A stretch of DNA of 64,000 nt, taken from the NCBI RefSeq assembly GCF_014161445.1, contig NZ_JABBXA010000026.1, forward strand, positions 54,032 through 118,031, in the 5' to 3' direction. The notes beneath the pieces are model-generated. The model saw only the letters and a program-made list of their open reading frames with translations. It was not told the origin of the DNA and ran no database searches. The first letter of the stretch is position 1. Every line of letters starts with the position of its first letter. Shown here in pieces: positions 1 to 11,409 of this stretch. The stretch comes from Microbispora sp. H13382. Its GTDB lineage: Bacteria > Actinomycetota > Actinomycetes > Streptosporangiales > Streptosporangiaceae. A program made the position numbers and the translations under genes.

Positions 1-466
1 GTGCCATCCACTCCGCGACTCGCCCGGGTGAGTGCGCGGCCAGGGGGATCCAGCCGTCACGCTCGGCCCGGACGATCCGCTCGTCGACCCCGAGCGCCCG
101 CAGCCGGTCGAGATACTCGACCACCTCCGGGGGGAGTGCCAGGCTGTCCCCGGAGGCGAGCCGGGCAATTCGCTCGCGATGCCGCTGCCGCTCCCGGATT
201 TCCGCCCGCAGCCGCCTGTCGATGTCCGCGACCGCCGCGGCGAACTCCTCCTCACCGGACTGCAGCAGCTCCCGCACCCGCGCCAGCGGAACCCCGGCCT
301 CGGCGAGGGTTCGGATTCTGATCAGCTCGATCACGGCGCCGGCGTCGTATCTGCGGTAGCCGGAGTGGTCCCGCTCCGGCTCCGGCAGCAGCCCCTTGGC
401 GTGGTAGTGCCGTACCGCGCGCACCGTCACTCCGGCATAGGACGCCAGCTCGCCGATGGTCAGCAT
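1..466 (-). CDS. MerR-family transcriptional regulator (3' end beyond window)
   Basis: The protein starts at an ATG at 466 and reads MLTIGELASYAGVTVRAVRHY, followed by HAKGLLPEP and GYRRYDAGAV. This is the standard winged-helix DNA-binding head of the MerR family. About 155 codons are visible and the frame is open to the window edge, so the C-terminal effector part is cut off and the inducer cannot be guessed. The gene follows the alpha/beta hydrolase gene on the same strand after a 22-bp gap and is probably co-transcribed with it. MerR proteins usually act on a dyad in the promoter of their own operon, and such a dyad is present in front of the hydrolase gene (1406-1426). The family is certain; the target is inferred. 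Confidence 0.85.
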   Translation of the reverse strand, partial: MLTIGELASYAGVTVRAVRHYHAKGLLPEPERDHSGYRRYDAGAVIELIRIRTLAEAGVPLARVRELLQSGEEEFAAAVADIDRRLRAEIRERQRHRERIARLASGDSLALPPEVVEYLDRLRALGVDERIVRAERDGWIPLAAHSPGRVAEWMA

Positions 467-488
467 CCGACCGGTCTCCGGGAGTCGC

Positions 489-1388
489 TCACGAGGTCGC
501 GTGGCCGGCCGGGCCTTCCACGCCACGGATGATCTGGGCGATTTCCGGGGCATGGGTGAAGACCAGCTGATGGTCGGCGTCGAGCCATGTGGTGGTGATG
601 TGCGGGTGCTCGCGGACAAGCCGCTCGACGCCGGCACGCCAGATCCGGTTGAACCGCGGCGCGTGCCCTTCGCCGCTCTCGCCGGCCATCGAGGTTGACA
701 TGATCATTCTGATGGGCCTGTCGATCTCTTCGTACCGGTCGAGGATCTCCGACCGGATCATGTCGATCTCGAGGTTCAGGTCGACAATCTCCCGGGCGGT
801 GAGCGACACCTGACGCGCGGTGCCCTGCTCGGACTCCTGCCGCACCGTCAGCTCCTCCCACATGGCGCGGAACTCCGGCAGGACGGCCTCGGTGATGAAC
901 GGTTTGGACACCGGGTTCGCCCCGTCGATGAGAACAAGCTCGGCGACGGTGTCGGGATGCTCGCAGGCATAGTGCACGGCCAGGTCGGCGCCCAACGAGT
1001 AGCCCACCAGCACAGGCGCCGCAGGCAGGCCAAGGTCTCCCAGCTCCGCCATCACCGCCGCGAAATCGCCGAGGAAGGCCTCGAAGGAGTACCGGTCGGC
1101 GGCCGAGGCGAGGCCATGGCCGCGCAGGTCGAATGTCACCACGTCGTGGTCGTGCCGCAGCAGCTCGGCCAGCTCCCGCAGGTCGGCCTGTGTCGAGTTC
1201 AGCCCGGGGCACAGGACCAGCGGTCGTCCCCGGCCGCCGCGAGACACCGGGATCGTGACGCCGTCGTTGCGGATCGTGAAATTCCGCGTCGTACTGTCGC
1301 CTCCCTCGGCCCGCTCTCCACCATCGTCGTGCTCACCGTACGTCTCGCGCGGTCCGGCGACCTCGGTCGCACTGGTTTCCCTGGTCAT
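489..1388 (-). CDS. alpha/beta hydrolase
   Basis: 299-residue alpha/beta-hydrolase-fold protein of unknown substrate. Visible marks are an oxyanion-hole stretch near LCPGLNS (residues 59-65), FDLRGHG (86-92), the nucleophile elbow GYSLGAD with Ser131, and a C-terminal DADHQLVFTH segment that would supply the catalytic His. The first 35 residues (rich in Glu, Gly and Thr) lie ahead of the fold and look disordered. No signal peptide is seen, so it is probably cytoplasmic. It is the first gene of a two-gene unit with the MerR regulator downstream. The ATG at 1388 lies about where a transcript from the MerR-type promoter would begin, so the mRNA may be leaderless. The fold is confident; the substrate is unknown. 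Confidence 0.8.
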   Translation of the reverse strand: MTRETSATEVAGPRETYGEHDDGGERAEGGDSTTRNFTIRNDGVTIPVSRGGRGRPLVLCPGLNSTQADLRELAELLRHDHDVVTFDLRGHGLASAADRYSFEAFLGDFAAVMAELGDLGLPAAPVLVGYSLGADLAVHYACEHPDTVAELVLIDGANPVSKPFITEAVLPEFRAMWEELTVRQESEQGTARQVSLTAREIVDLNLEIDMIRSEILDRYEEIDRPIRMIMSTSMAGESGEGHAPRFNRIWRAGVERLVREHPHITTTWLDADHQLVFTHAPEIAQIIRGVEGPAGHATS

Positions 1389-1395
1389 GCCACCA

Positions 1396-1426
1396 TGCTG
1401 AGAGATTGACCCAGCGTCAGGGTCAA
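1396..1426 (-). promoter_or_regulatory. MerR-type operator/promoter of the hydrolase-merR unit
   Basis: A perfect dyad TTGACCC-N7-GGGTCAA lies at 1406-1426. On the minus strand its outer half is also a good -35 box (TTGACC, 1426-1421). A 19-bp spacer, the length typical of MerR-controlled promoters, leads to a weak -10-like hexamer TCAGCA (1401-1396). Transcription would then start near 1389, next to the ATG at 1388. The dyad is directly visible. Its use by the adjacent MerR protein is inferred. Confidence 0.65.
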
Positions 1427-1639
1427 GCGGCGTGACGTCCGCACTTCGTGACCGCCGGCCCCTGCTCGCGCGGGGCAGGGGCCGAGGGCAACGCGCCGGT
1501 CAACGCATCCCGATCGACCGGCACTCCGACCGGCCGATCGGGCGACGACCTGCGGCAGACCACTCCCCCAGAGTCCCGCTGCTTCCCTCGGCCCCCGGCG
1601 ACGGCGACCTGCCCGTACGGCTGCCGCGGGCGGCCCGCG

Positions 1640-4030
<2,391 letters not shown>

Positions 4031-4148
4031 CGTGTCTCCATATCCTGCGGGCAGGCGGCGTCGCCTGGCATGATCTCACCAGCTTCGGCCGGTACGTCTG
4101 GTTCTCCGCGACGGCGCGGTCCCTGGACCGGCGTGCGGCGGCGCGGGT

Positions 4149-4559
4149 TCAGCGCAGCTCGTTGATGCGGAGCAGGTTGCCGGCGGGATCGCGGAAGGCG
4201 CAGTCGCGGACCCCGTACGGCTGCTCGATCGGCTCCTGCACGACCTCGGCGCCGCGGGCCTGCAGCCGATCGAAGACGCCGTCGAGGTCCCTGGTGGTAA
4301 GAACGATCATCGCGTAGGTGCCCTTGGCCATCATCTCGGCGATGGTGCGGCGCTCCTCGTCGGTGGTGCCGGGGTCGGCGGCCGGCGGGTGCAGGACGAT
4401 CGACGTGCCGGGCTGGCCGGGAGGGCCGACCGTGATCCAGCGCATCCCGCCGTATCCGACGTCGCCCCGGACCTCGAAGCCGAGAGTGTCCCGGTAGAAG
4501 GCCAGGGCCGCGTCCGGGTCATCGTGCGGGAGGAAGACCGAGTGGATGGTGACGTCCAT
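4149..4559 (-). CDS. VOC-family (glyoxalase/bleomycin-resistance fold) protein
   Basis: 136-residue single VOC module (MDVTIHSVFLPHDDPDAALA...) with the usual DALAFYRDTLGF-type first half and a second half ending FRDPAGNLLRINELR. It probably binds a metal and a small ligand. VOC proteins include dioxygenases, glyoxalases and drug-sequestering proteins, so the reaction cannot be stated. The ATG at 4559 is chosen over an upstream frame-open start because the VOC fold begins immediately there. It follows the AraC-type gene by 5 bp. AraC plus VOC is a common two-gene unit in actinomycetes, which suggests the regulator controls this protein. Confidence 0.82.
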   Translation of the reverse strand: MDVTIHSVFLPHDDPDAALAFYRDTLGFEVRGDVGYGGMRWITVGPPGQPGTSIVLHPPAADPGTTDEERRTIAEMMAKGTYAMIVLTTRDLDGVFDRLQARGAEVVQEPIEQPYGVRDCAFRDPAGNLLRINELR

Positions 4560-4564
4560 GGCGG

Positions 4565-5020
4565 TCACGCTAGCTGCGGCTCGGCGAGCCGCGCTTCTCG
4601 ATTCCTGACCGGCCTGGTCACCTGTTTCGTCACGCATGAAGGGATGCCGGCCGTCGCGCTCCCGGCCTGTCGCCGATAGGTGCTGGGCGGCACACCGACC
4701 AGCTCGGTGAAGCGGGTGCTGAAGGTGCCCAGCGACGAGCAGCCGACCGCGAAGCAGACCTCGGTGACGCTCAGGTCGCCGCGGCGCAGCAGCGCCATCG
4801 CGCGCTCGATCCGCCGCGTCATCAGGTACCCGTACGGCGACTCCCCGTAGGCGAGCCGGAACTGCCGGCTGAGGTGCCCGGCCGACATGTTCACGCCGCG
4901 GGCGAGCGCCTCGACGTTCAGCGGCCGGTCGTACTCCCGGTCGATCCGGTCACGGACGCGGCGCAGCAGCGCGAGGTCGCGCAGATGCTGTGCCGTGGCG
5001 GTTCTGCTGGTCACCTGCAT
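4565..5020 (-). CDS. AraC-family transcriptional regulator, DNA-binding domain only
   Basis: 151 residues made almost wholly of the double helix-turn-helix of AraC/XylS proteins: RRVRDRIDREYDRPLNVEALA, then SAGHLSRQFRLAYGESPYGYL, and a second helix-turn-helix with the signature VCFAVGCSSLGTFSTRF. There is no ligand-binding domain, so any signal must come through another partner or through expression level. The last 35 residues (from TAGIPS on) look like a disordered tail. It is the first gene of the unit with the VOC gene 5 bp downstream, and the region upstream (5021-5299) is shared with the divergent PAS histidine kinase gene. Confidence 0.85.
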   Translation of the reverse strand: MQVTSRTATAQHLRDLALLRRVRDRIDREYDRPLNVEALARGVNMSAGHLSRQFRLAYGESPYGYLMTRRIERAMALLRRGDLSVTEVCFAVGCSSLGTFSTRFTELVGVPPSTYRRQAGSATAGIPSCVTKQVTRPVRNREARLAEPQLA

Positions 5021-5299
5021 ACCGTACGTGCCGCCACCGACATTTCGCGTCCGCTTCAGCGGACGACGATCACCCGGTTGTCCGCCCGGACGGCCCGGAC
5101 ACCGGCCGGCTGAGGCGATGAACTGTCCTCGTGATGGCTCCGGACCCGTTCATCTGCTTTTCCGTCACCGCTTCGCTGCCCCTTACCCGTTGACACGCGG
5201 CCTCACGGGAATGGAGAGTGCACGGCCGCGTGGCATGGGCGGCCGGGAGTCATGCCGACTGCGGGGGCTGGAAGGCTGGTGCGGAAAGGCACCGTGGGC

Positions 5300-6511
5300 A
5301 TGAGGTCGGAAATCGACTACGGGGCGGTGTTCAGGGCCGGTCAGGCCCCGTCTGCGGTGCTGACCCCCGACTTCGTCATGATCGACGTGAATGACGTCTT
5401 CCTGAAGGTGAGCGGGCGCGGCCGCGAGGAGTTGCTGGGCCGCGACCTCTTCGACGTCTTCCCGCCCAATCCCGCCGCGCCGGAGGACTCCGAGCAGCAG
5501 GGAGCGCGGATGCTGCGAACCTCCCTGGAACAGGTGCTGACCACCCGCCGGCGCGATTTCGTGCCGCTCCAGAGGTACGACATCGCGATGGCGGACCGGC
5601 CCGGGATGTTCGAGGAGCGGTACTGGAGCACGGTCATCACTCCCATTCCCGGCCCGCACGGCGAGGTCCGGTGGATCGTCCTCAGCACCGAGGAGGTCAC
5701 CGACTTCGTCCTCGCGTTGCGGCGCTCCGGCGTCGGCGGCGAGCACGAGGGAAGGACGGACTGCCTGGCCCTGCAGTTGCAGACCCTCAACGACCAGCTC
5801 AGGCAGGCGCACCGGGAGCAGCGCGAGACGACCTCGGCTCTGCGCGAGGCCATCGAACGGCAGCGGCGACTGGTCTACGACGCCTCCCACGATCTTCGCA
5901 ATCCACTCACGGGCCTGCTGACGGAACTGGAGGTCGCGCTGTCCGACCCCGGCTGCGACCTGCAGCGGATGTTGCGCAAACTGCTGCGCGACGCGGAACG
6001 GCTCAACGACATCGTGGCGGACCTGCTCGATCTTGCCCGGTTGGACACCGAGACCCATGAGAACCACCGCCTGATCGACCTCGCCGAGTTCGTCACGGAC
6101 GAACTCGACCGCCGCACCCCGGGCACCTGCGTCCTCACCCGCCTCGACCCGCAGGTGCGCGTGCGCGCGTCGGAGATCCGCCTGGCCCGTCTGCTGAGCA
6201 ACCTGATGACCAACGCCGAGCGGTACACGAACACCACGATCGAAGTCGTCGTCGTCGCCGACCCGCCCGACGCCGTCCTGGAGGTCGTCGACGACGGCCC
6301 CGGCATCCCGCCGGAGGACCGCGAACGCGTCTTCGAGCGCCGTTACCGGCGGGAGGAGGCCCGCCTGCGGGATCCGGGCGGGTCCGGGCTCGGCCTGTCC
6401 ATCGCCCGGGAGATCGCCCAGGAGCACGGCGGCCGGCTGTACGTCGCCGAACACCACGGCGGGGCCCGTCTCGTCCTGCGCCTGCCCCTCGCCACCGAGC
6501 GACGCCCCTGA
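5300..6511 (+). CDS. PAS-domain sensor histidine kinase
   Basis: 403-residue soluble histidine kinase. An N-terminal PAS domain (YGAVFRAGQAPSAVLTP..., about residues 5-125) senses an unknown ligand. A coiled linker leads to the HisKA box DASHDLRNPLTG (His197) and an HATPase domain with N box NLMTNAERYT, G1 DDGPGIP and G2 GSGLGLSIA. No transmembrane segment is seen. The ATG at 5300 is chosen because the PAS fold starts there and GGAAAGG lies 12 bp upstream; an in-frame ATG at 5252 would add 16 residues. No response regulator gene is adjacent, so this is an orphan kinase. Confidence 0.85.
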   Translation: MRSEIDYGAVFRAGQAPSAVLTPDFVMIDVNDVFLKVSGRGREELLGRDLFDVFPPNPAAPEDSEQQGARMLRTSLEQVLTTRRRDFVPLQRYDIAMADRPGMFEERYWSTVITPIPGPHGEVRWIVLSTEEVTDFVLALRRSGVGGEHEGRTDCLALQLQTLNDQLRQAHREQRETTSALREAIERQRRLVYDASHDLRNPLTGLLTELEVALSDPGCDLQRMLRKLLRDAERLNDIVADLLDLARLDTETHENHRLIDLAEFVTDELDRRTPGTCVLTRLDPQVRVRASEIRLARLLSNLMTNAERYTNTTIEVVVVADPPDAVLEVVDDGPGIPPEDRERVFERRYRREEARLRDPGGSGLGLSIAREIAQEHGGRLYVAEHHGGARLVLRLPLATERRP

Positions 6512-6527
6512 AGGAAGGTGTGCGCGA

Positions 6528-7856
6528 TCAGCTCGGTGCGTGATGATGGCCGGACGCTTCGGCCGTACCGCGTCCGGGCGCGCCCCCGTCTCCGCCGGCC
6601 GCTCGTCCGGTGAGGGACTCGAGTTCGGCGACGGCTCGGTCGGTGGCCGTCTCGGCGGCGATCTCGGCCGCCAGTCGTCGCGCCTCCCGCCGGAAAGAGG
6701 GCTCGCTTAGGACGCGGTCGACCGCCCGGGCGATCGTGCGGGGTGAGGCGTTCTTGCTCACGGTGATCCCGGCCCCGGCGAGTTCGACATGCCGTGCCAC
6801 CTCGCCCTGGTCCCGTCCGAGCGGCAAGCAGACCAGGGGGACTCCGGCGGCCAGGGACTTGACGGCCGTACCGTGGCCGGCGTGCGTGACCGTCACCGCG
6901 GCGTGGCGCAGCGCGATGGTGTGCGGGGCGGCCGCGGCGACCAGGACGTTGCCGGGCGCCCGGACCGTCGCGGGGTCCACGGCAGGGCCGGTGGTCAGCA
7001 GCCCGCGCACCGGCAGCGTGCCGAGGGCTTCGGCGATGCGCTCGAGTTGCGTGCGCTGGTTCATGAACGACGAGCTCAGACTGGCCAGAACCAGCGGCGC
7101 GTCACCGTCCGGCAGCTCGCACTCCCCGGCCCAGGCCGGGTCGTCGAGCCGTGGGCCGACGTGCCGCAGGCGGGCGGGAAATCGCCTGCCGGGATAGTCG
7201 AGCGCACGCGGGGACAGCACGAGCACAAGGTCGGCACGGTCGAACGCGTCGATCACCGAGTCCACCGGCGGCAGGCCGTGCGCGGTGCGGGCGGCGTTCA
7301 ACGCCGGCAATCCCTTCCCCCACGGTTTGAGGACCAGCTGTGTCAGCACCCGATCACGCAGGCGCCCCAGCGCGCCCGCAGCGGGAGCGAGGCCCGGACC
7401 GGGCGGCGGCGCACCCGGAGTGGGAAGCGGGTAAAGGGTCGTCACCAGCGAGGCCACGGGGATCCCGGCGGCCTCGCCGCCGATGAGCGCGCCGAGCAGC
7501 ATGTGCTCGGCGACCAGCACGTCGGCCGGGCGGGCGCGCAACTCGGCCAGCGTGTCCCGCGCGTAGTCGGCCGCGGGACCGCAGACGATGCGATCTCTCA
7601 GCCGCGCGAACGCGCCGAGCGGCGTGCGGGCCTCGAAGTCCCTGATGACGTCCTTGGCCGGATCGGTGACGTCGCCCTGGGGCGCCGTGGTCCAGGCGAT
7701 CGGCTCCAGGCCGGCGGCGTCGATCTCCTCGTGCAGTGACCTGTCGGCCAGCACGCGAACGCTGTGGCCGCGTTCGCGCAGCGCGCGGGCGACCGACAGG
7801 ACGGGCGGCACGGCTCCGCCGCCGGCCCAGGTGGCGAACAGGAAGTTCTCAGGCAT
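6528..7856 (-). CDS. GT1-family glycosyltransferase (MGT/UGT-like)
   Basis: 442-residue two-domain GT-B glycosyltransferase. The N-terminal acceptor domain starts ENFLFATWAGGGAVPPVL. The C-terminal donor domain shows the nucleotide-sugar signature HAGHGT...AAGVPLVCLPLGRDQ near residues 330-355, with the DQ pair that contacts the sugar. Such enzymes glycosylate lipophilic natural products, including macrolide antibiotics, which inactivates them. The start overlaps the end of the upstream tetR gene by 8 bp, so the two are translationally coupled. The regulator may respond to the glycosylated compound; that is inference. The C-terminal 25 residues are low-complexity (Gly, Ala and His rich). Confidence 0.85.
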   Translation of the reverse strand: MPENFLFATWAGGGAVPPVLSVARALRERGHSVRVLADRSLHEEIDAAGLEPIAWTTAPQGDVTDPAKDVIRDFEARTPLGAFARLRDRIVCGPAADYARDTLAELRARPADVLVAEHMLLGALIGGEAAGIPVASLVTTLYPLPTPGAPPPGPGLAPAAGALGRLRDRVLTQLVLKPWGKGLPALNAARTAHGLPPVDSVIDAFDRADLVLVLSPRALDYPGRRFPARLRHVGPRLDDPAWAGECELPDGDAPLVLASLSSSFMNQRTQLERIAEALGTLPVRGLLTTGPAVDPATVRAPGNVLVAAAAPHTIALRHAAVTVTHAGHGTAVKSLAAGVPLVCLPLGRDQGEVARHVELAGAGITVSKNASPRTIARAVDRVLSEPSFRREARRLAAEIAAETATDRAVAELESLTGRAAGGDGGAPGRGTAEASGHHHAPS

Positions 7857-8451
7857 CGTGGCTCTTCCGGGGGTCTATGGAGGTCAGCAGGTCGCGCATG
7901 GCTCGTTCGGCGTCCTCGCGCGACAGGCCGAGGTCGCGCCGCCACAGCTTCCACAGGTAGACGTCCGTGGCGGCGTAGTGCAGGTTCAGCGCGTGCTCAC
8001 GGGCGGGGCCCTGAGCCGGGAGGCGGTCGGCGAAGACCTGTTCCAGCCACGCCCGATGCCGGACGCGGGCGTCCGCGGCCGCCCGCGCGATCGCCGGGAC
8101 ACGGTCCATCTGCGCGGTCCAGAGCACGTTGGCGTCGCCGTGCCGCTCGTAGTCCTCGAAGAGGACGGCCACGATCGCCGCCACATCACCGGCCGGCACC
8201 TCACGGGTGAGCGCCGCCTGCGACGCCACCCTCTCGGCGACGGCGTCGGCCAGCCCGTCCTTGCCGCCGAAGTGGTTGACGATCGTCTGCACCGAGACAC
8301 CCGCCTCGTCGGCGACGTGCTGCAGCGTGACGTCGTCGTACCAGCGCCGCCTCCACAGCGCGGCCGCCGCCTCCACCACGCGCGTACGTGTGACCTCCGC
8401 GGCCGCGGCCCGGGCACCCATGCGGTACGGACGCCTGGTCTCGCTTTCCAT
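7849..8451 (-). CDS. TetR-family transcriptional regulator
   Basis: 200-residue TetR protein. The helix-turn-helix is seen as TRTRVVEAAAALWRRR...VTLQHVADEAGVSVQTIVNHFGGKDGL. The remainder is a helical ligand domain without close recognisable relatives. The ATG at 8451 is preferred; an upstream in-frame TTG at 8487 would be read through a promoter-like stretch (TTGATC at 8487-8482 and TATAAG at 8466-8461, spacer 15). If that promoter is real, the transcript starts only a few bases before the ATG. The gene leads the two-gene unit with the glycosyltransferase and probably represses it. Confidence 0.85.
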   Translation of the reverse strand: MESETRRPYRMGARAAAAEVTRTRVVEAAAALWRRRWYDDVTLQHVADEAGVSVQTIVNHFGGKDGLADAVAERVASQAALTREVPAGDVAAIVAVLFEDYERHGDANVLWTAQMDRVPAIARAAADARVRHRAWLEQVFADRLPAQGPAREHALNLHYAATDVYLWKLWRRDLGLSREDAERAMRDLLTSIDPRKSHDA

Positions 8452-8625
8452 GGAGTAGTTCTTATATTCAATTGACGGCCGGATCAAGTGAAATCTGCTC
8501 GCACTCCGCCCGGCCGAGGACCCCCGGATGCGTGAGGACCTGATCCCTGAAACCGAGGCCCGGTGCGACAGCCGTGGTGCTCACGCGACGTGCCGGGTCC
8601 GCAGGAGCCTGCCCGGCACTGGCTC

Positions 8626-9381
8626 TCAGCTGGTGGCGCCCCAGGTGAGAGAGATGCCGGTGGCCGCGCGTTCGGTGCGGATCTCCATCATGCTGCCGAG
8701 GATGGTGGCATGGTCGGACACCACGGGCGTGGCGTCGAGGGTGTAGGTGATGCGGCTGCTGACGAGCACCGGGCTGCCCTGCGGCTCGTGGAGGTGGCGG
8801 GCGGCGGCGGGGTCGAGCAGACCGGGCCGGACCACCTCGGACGCCCGGGCGACCGTCACTCCCGCGTCGGCGAGGGCCGTGTAGAGGGAGACGGCGGTGA
8901 AATCGCGGTCGCGGATCTGGTCGGCCACCGGCCGGCGGACCCAGGACACCTGGTGTACGGCGGGGCGTCCCGCGAACTCGCGGACCCGCTCCAGCCGCAG
9001 GGCGGTGTCGCCGGGACGCAGCCGCAGCTCCGCGACGATCCGGGCGGGGGCCCGGCGCACCGCCCGCCCGGCCACCGCGGTGCGCACCTCGTGGCCCTGT
9101 TTACGCAGGTCGTCTACCAGGCTGCGGAGCGAGTCGAGCTGGTACGCCAGATGGGGCGGGGCGACGAACGTGCCCCGCCCGGGCTGCTGCACGATCAGCC
9201 TCTCGTCGCTGAGCTGCCGCAACGCCTGGCGCAGCGTCATGAGGGTCACCCCGTAGGAGGCGCTCAGCTCCCGTTGCGGCGGCAGGGCCTCACCGGGGGC
9301 GTAGTGTCCCGACCGGATCTTCGCGGCGAGGTCGGCGGCGATGGCGCGGTATCTCGCCTCGTGCCCGGCGTCGGGGGTCAT
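8626..9381 (-). CDS. GntR/HutC-family regulator in the trp operon
   Basis: 251-residue GntR protein of the HutC subfamily. The N-terminal winged helix is YRAIAADLAAKIRSGHYAPG with LPPQRELSASYGVT, followed by a UTRA effector domain (about 95-240) containing LRLERVREFAGRPAVHQ and SSRITYTLDATPVVSDH. Its ATG overlaps the trpA stop codon by 4 bp (ATGA), so it is the last gene of a trpB-trpA-gntR operon. A pair of identical 10-bp sites overlaps the promoter in front of trpB and is the obvious candidate operator. A GntR regulator placed inside a trpBA operon is unusual; the effector is unknown. Confidence 0.85.
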   Translation of the reverse strand: MTPDAGHEARYRAIAADLAAKIRSGHYAPGEALPPQRELSASYGVTLMTLRQALRQLSDERLIVQQPGRGTFVAPPHLAYQLDSLRSLVDDLRKQGHEVRTAVAGRAVRRAPARIVAELRLRPGDTALRLERVREFAGRPAVHQVSWVRRPVADQIRDRDFTAVSLYTALADAGVTVARASEVVRPGLLDPAAARHLHEPQGSPVLVSSRITYTLDATPVVSDHATILGSMMEIRTERAATGISLTWGATS

Positions 9382-10193
9382 CGTGGTCGGTCACACTCCT
9401 GGTCGAGGGCCTGCCGCAGGGGCGCGAGGAAGGCCCGCAGGTCGTCCGGCCCGGCCCCGTCGAGCACCCGCCGCATGACCGCGGCGCCCACCACGACGCC
9501 GTCGGCGTGCCGGCGGGCTTCGCGTGCCTGGTCCGGGGTGGAAATGCCAAATCCTAGCAAGACCGGCCGGTCCGAGACGCGCCTGATCCGCTCGGCGAGC
9601 TCCGCCGCCGAAGCGGCGAGGGCGGCCCGCTCACCGGTCGTGCCCATCACCGACACCGCGTAGACGAATCCGCGACTGCGGCACGCGATCTCCCCCAGCC
9701 GCGGCTGCGGCGTCGCCGGCGACGCCAGCAGGACCAGCTCGATCCCGGCGGCGGCGGCCACGTCCGTCAGCTCGTCCGCCTCGTGCACCGGCAGGTCGGG
9801 CACGATCAGGCCGTCCACGCCGGCCCGGCGCAACGCGGCGCAGAACGCCTCGGGACCGTCGTGCAGCACGAGGTTGTAGTAGGTGCTGGCGACGAGTGGC
9901 ACGCCCAGGTCCAGCACGCCGGACAGGTCGGCGAGGATCCGGCGGGTGCTCGCCCCCCGGGCCAGTGCCGTGTCGCTCGCCTGCTGGATGGTGACGCCGT
10001 CCAGCGTGGGGTCGGAGAAGGGCAGGCCGACCTCGATCGCGTCCGCCCCGGCGGCGGCGAACGCCCGCAGGTAGTCCGTCCAGCCGGGCGTGATGCCCCC
10101 GGTGACGTACGGCATGAGCAGGCCGCGGCCGGTGTCCCGGCGGGCACGCAGGTGGCGTTCGACCGCGCCGGCGGCCAGGGTGGGGTCCGTCAC
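9378..10193 (-). CDS. trpA: tryptophan synthase alpha subunit
   Basis: 271-residue TIM-barrel alpha subunit, which cleaves indole-3-glycerol phosphate to indole and glyceraldehyde-3-phosphate and passes indole to TrpB. The catalytic Glu lies in IEVGLPFSDP and the catalytic Asp in PTLDGVTIQQASD. The phosphate-binding end is seen as LGFGISTPDQA and VVVGAAV. The GTG start at 10193 overlaps the trpB stop (GTGA). No trpC, trpD, trpE or trpF gene is nearby. This may therefore be the main trpBA set of a split pathway or a second, specialised set. Confidence 0.95.
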   Translation of the reverse strand: MTDPTLAAGAVERHLRARRDTGRGLLMPYVTGGITPGWTDYLRAFAAAGADAIEVGLPFSDPTLDGVTIQQASDTALARGASTRRILADLSGVLDLGVPLVASTYYNLVLHDGPEAFCAALRRAGVDGLIVPDLPVHEADELTDVAAAAGIELVLLASPATPQPRLGEIACRSRGFVYAVSVMGTTGERAALAASAAELAERIRRVSDRPVLLGFGISTPDQAREARRHADGVVVGAAVMRRVLDGAGPDDLRAFLAPLRQALDQECDRPR

Positions 10194-11395
10194 AGCAGCT
10201 CCTTCAAAGTCGAGACGTCCTTGTCTCCCCGGCCGGACAGCGTCATCAGCACCGTCGATCCCGCGGGCAGCTCGCCGTCGCCCGCCGCGCGGATCACCCA
10301 GGCCAGGGCGTGCGCCGATTCGAGCGCCGGGAGGATGCCTTCGGTGCGCGCCAGCCGTACCGCCGCACCGGCCGCCTCCTCGTCGGTCACCGTGACGTAG
10401 CGGGCCCGGCCCAGGTCGCGCAGGTGGGCGTGCTCCGGGCCGACTCCCGGGTAGTCGAGGCCGGCGGCGATGGAGTGCGCCTGGACGATCTGCCCGTCGT
10501 CGTCCTGCAGGAACAGCGAGCGGCAGCCGTGCATGACGCCGAGCCGGCCACGGGCCGCCCCGGCGCCGCCCTCCGCCTCGACCCCGACCAGGCGCGCCCG
10601 GGTGTCGGCGAATCCGGCGAACGTGCCGGCCGCGTTGGAGCCGCCGCCGACGCACGCGACCACGTAGTCCGGCACGCCGGTCCGCAGCTCGGCAGCGCAC
10701 TGCCCGCGGGCCTCGTCGCCGATGATCCGCTGGAACTCCCTGACCATCCACGGGTACGGATCAGGCCCGACGACCGAGCCGATGCAGTAGTGGGAGTCGC
10801 CGGTCACGCCCACCCAGTGCCGCATGGCCTCGCTGGTCGCGTCCTTGAGAGTACGGCTGCCCGTGGTGACCGGGACCACCTCGGCGCCCAGCATGCGCAT
10901 CCGGAAGACGTTCAGGGCCTGCCGCTCGATGTCGCGCTCGCCCATGAACACCGTGGCCTCCAGCCCGAGCAGCGCGGCGGCGGTCGCGGTGGCCACCCCG
11001 TGCTGACCCGCTCCCGTCTCGGCGATCAGTCTCCGCCGTCCCATCCGGGTGGCCAGCAGAGCCTGGCCCAGCACGTTGTTGATCTTGTGGGATCCGGTGT
11101 GGGTGAGATCCTCGCGCTTGAGGTACAGCCGTACGCCCAGCGCCTCCGACAGCCGGTGCGCCGGTGTGAGCGGGGTCGGCCGCCCGGCGTGCACGGCGAG
11201 CAGCCGCGCCAGGGCGCCGCGGAACCCCGGATCCGCCCAGGCCTCCCGGAACGCCTCGTCCACCTCGCGGCACGCCTCCACCAGAGACTCCGGGGCGTAC
11301 CGTCCGCCGTACTCGCCGAATCGGCCCCGCGCTCGGGGCTCGCCCATCGTCCCGTCCGGCGGGGCCGGCTCGCGCAACGGCAGCACGTCTCGCAT
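10190..11395 (-). CDS. trpB: tryptophan synthase beta subunit
   Basis: 401-residue PLP enzyme that condenses indole and serine to tryptophan. The PLP lysine is K104 in HTGSHKINNVLGQ. The catalytic Glu is in AETGAGQHGVA, the phosphate-binding loop is VGGGSNAAG, and the C-terminal SGRGDKD is typical of TrpB1. The ATG at 11395 has a strong ribosome site (GGGAGAG) about 5 bp upstream and is preferred over an in-frame start 26 codons earlier. It is the first gene of trpB-trpA-gntR. The promoter carries two identical 10-bp repeats. Confidence 0.95.
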   Translation of the reverse strand: MRDVLPLREPAPPDGTMGEPRARGRFGEYGGRYAPESLVEACREVDEAFREAWADPGFRGALARLLAVHAGRPTPLTPAHRLSEALGVRLYLKREDLTHTGSHKINNVLGQALLATRMGRRRLIAETGAGQHGVATATAAALLGLEATVFMGERDIERQALNVFRMRMLGAEVVPVTTGSRTLKDATSEAMRHWVGVTGDSHYCIGSVVGPDPYPWMVREFQRIIGDEARGQCAAELRTGVPDYVVACVGGGSNAAGTFAGFADTRARLVGVEAEGGAGAARGRLGVMHGCRSLFLQDDDGQIVQAHSIAAGLDYPGVGPEHAHLRDLGRARYVTVTDEEAAGAAVRLARTEGILPALESAHALAWVIRAAGDGELPAGSTVLMTLSGRGDKDVSTLKELL

Positions 11396-11409
11396 GCCAC
11401 TCTCCCATC

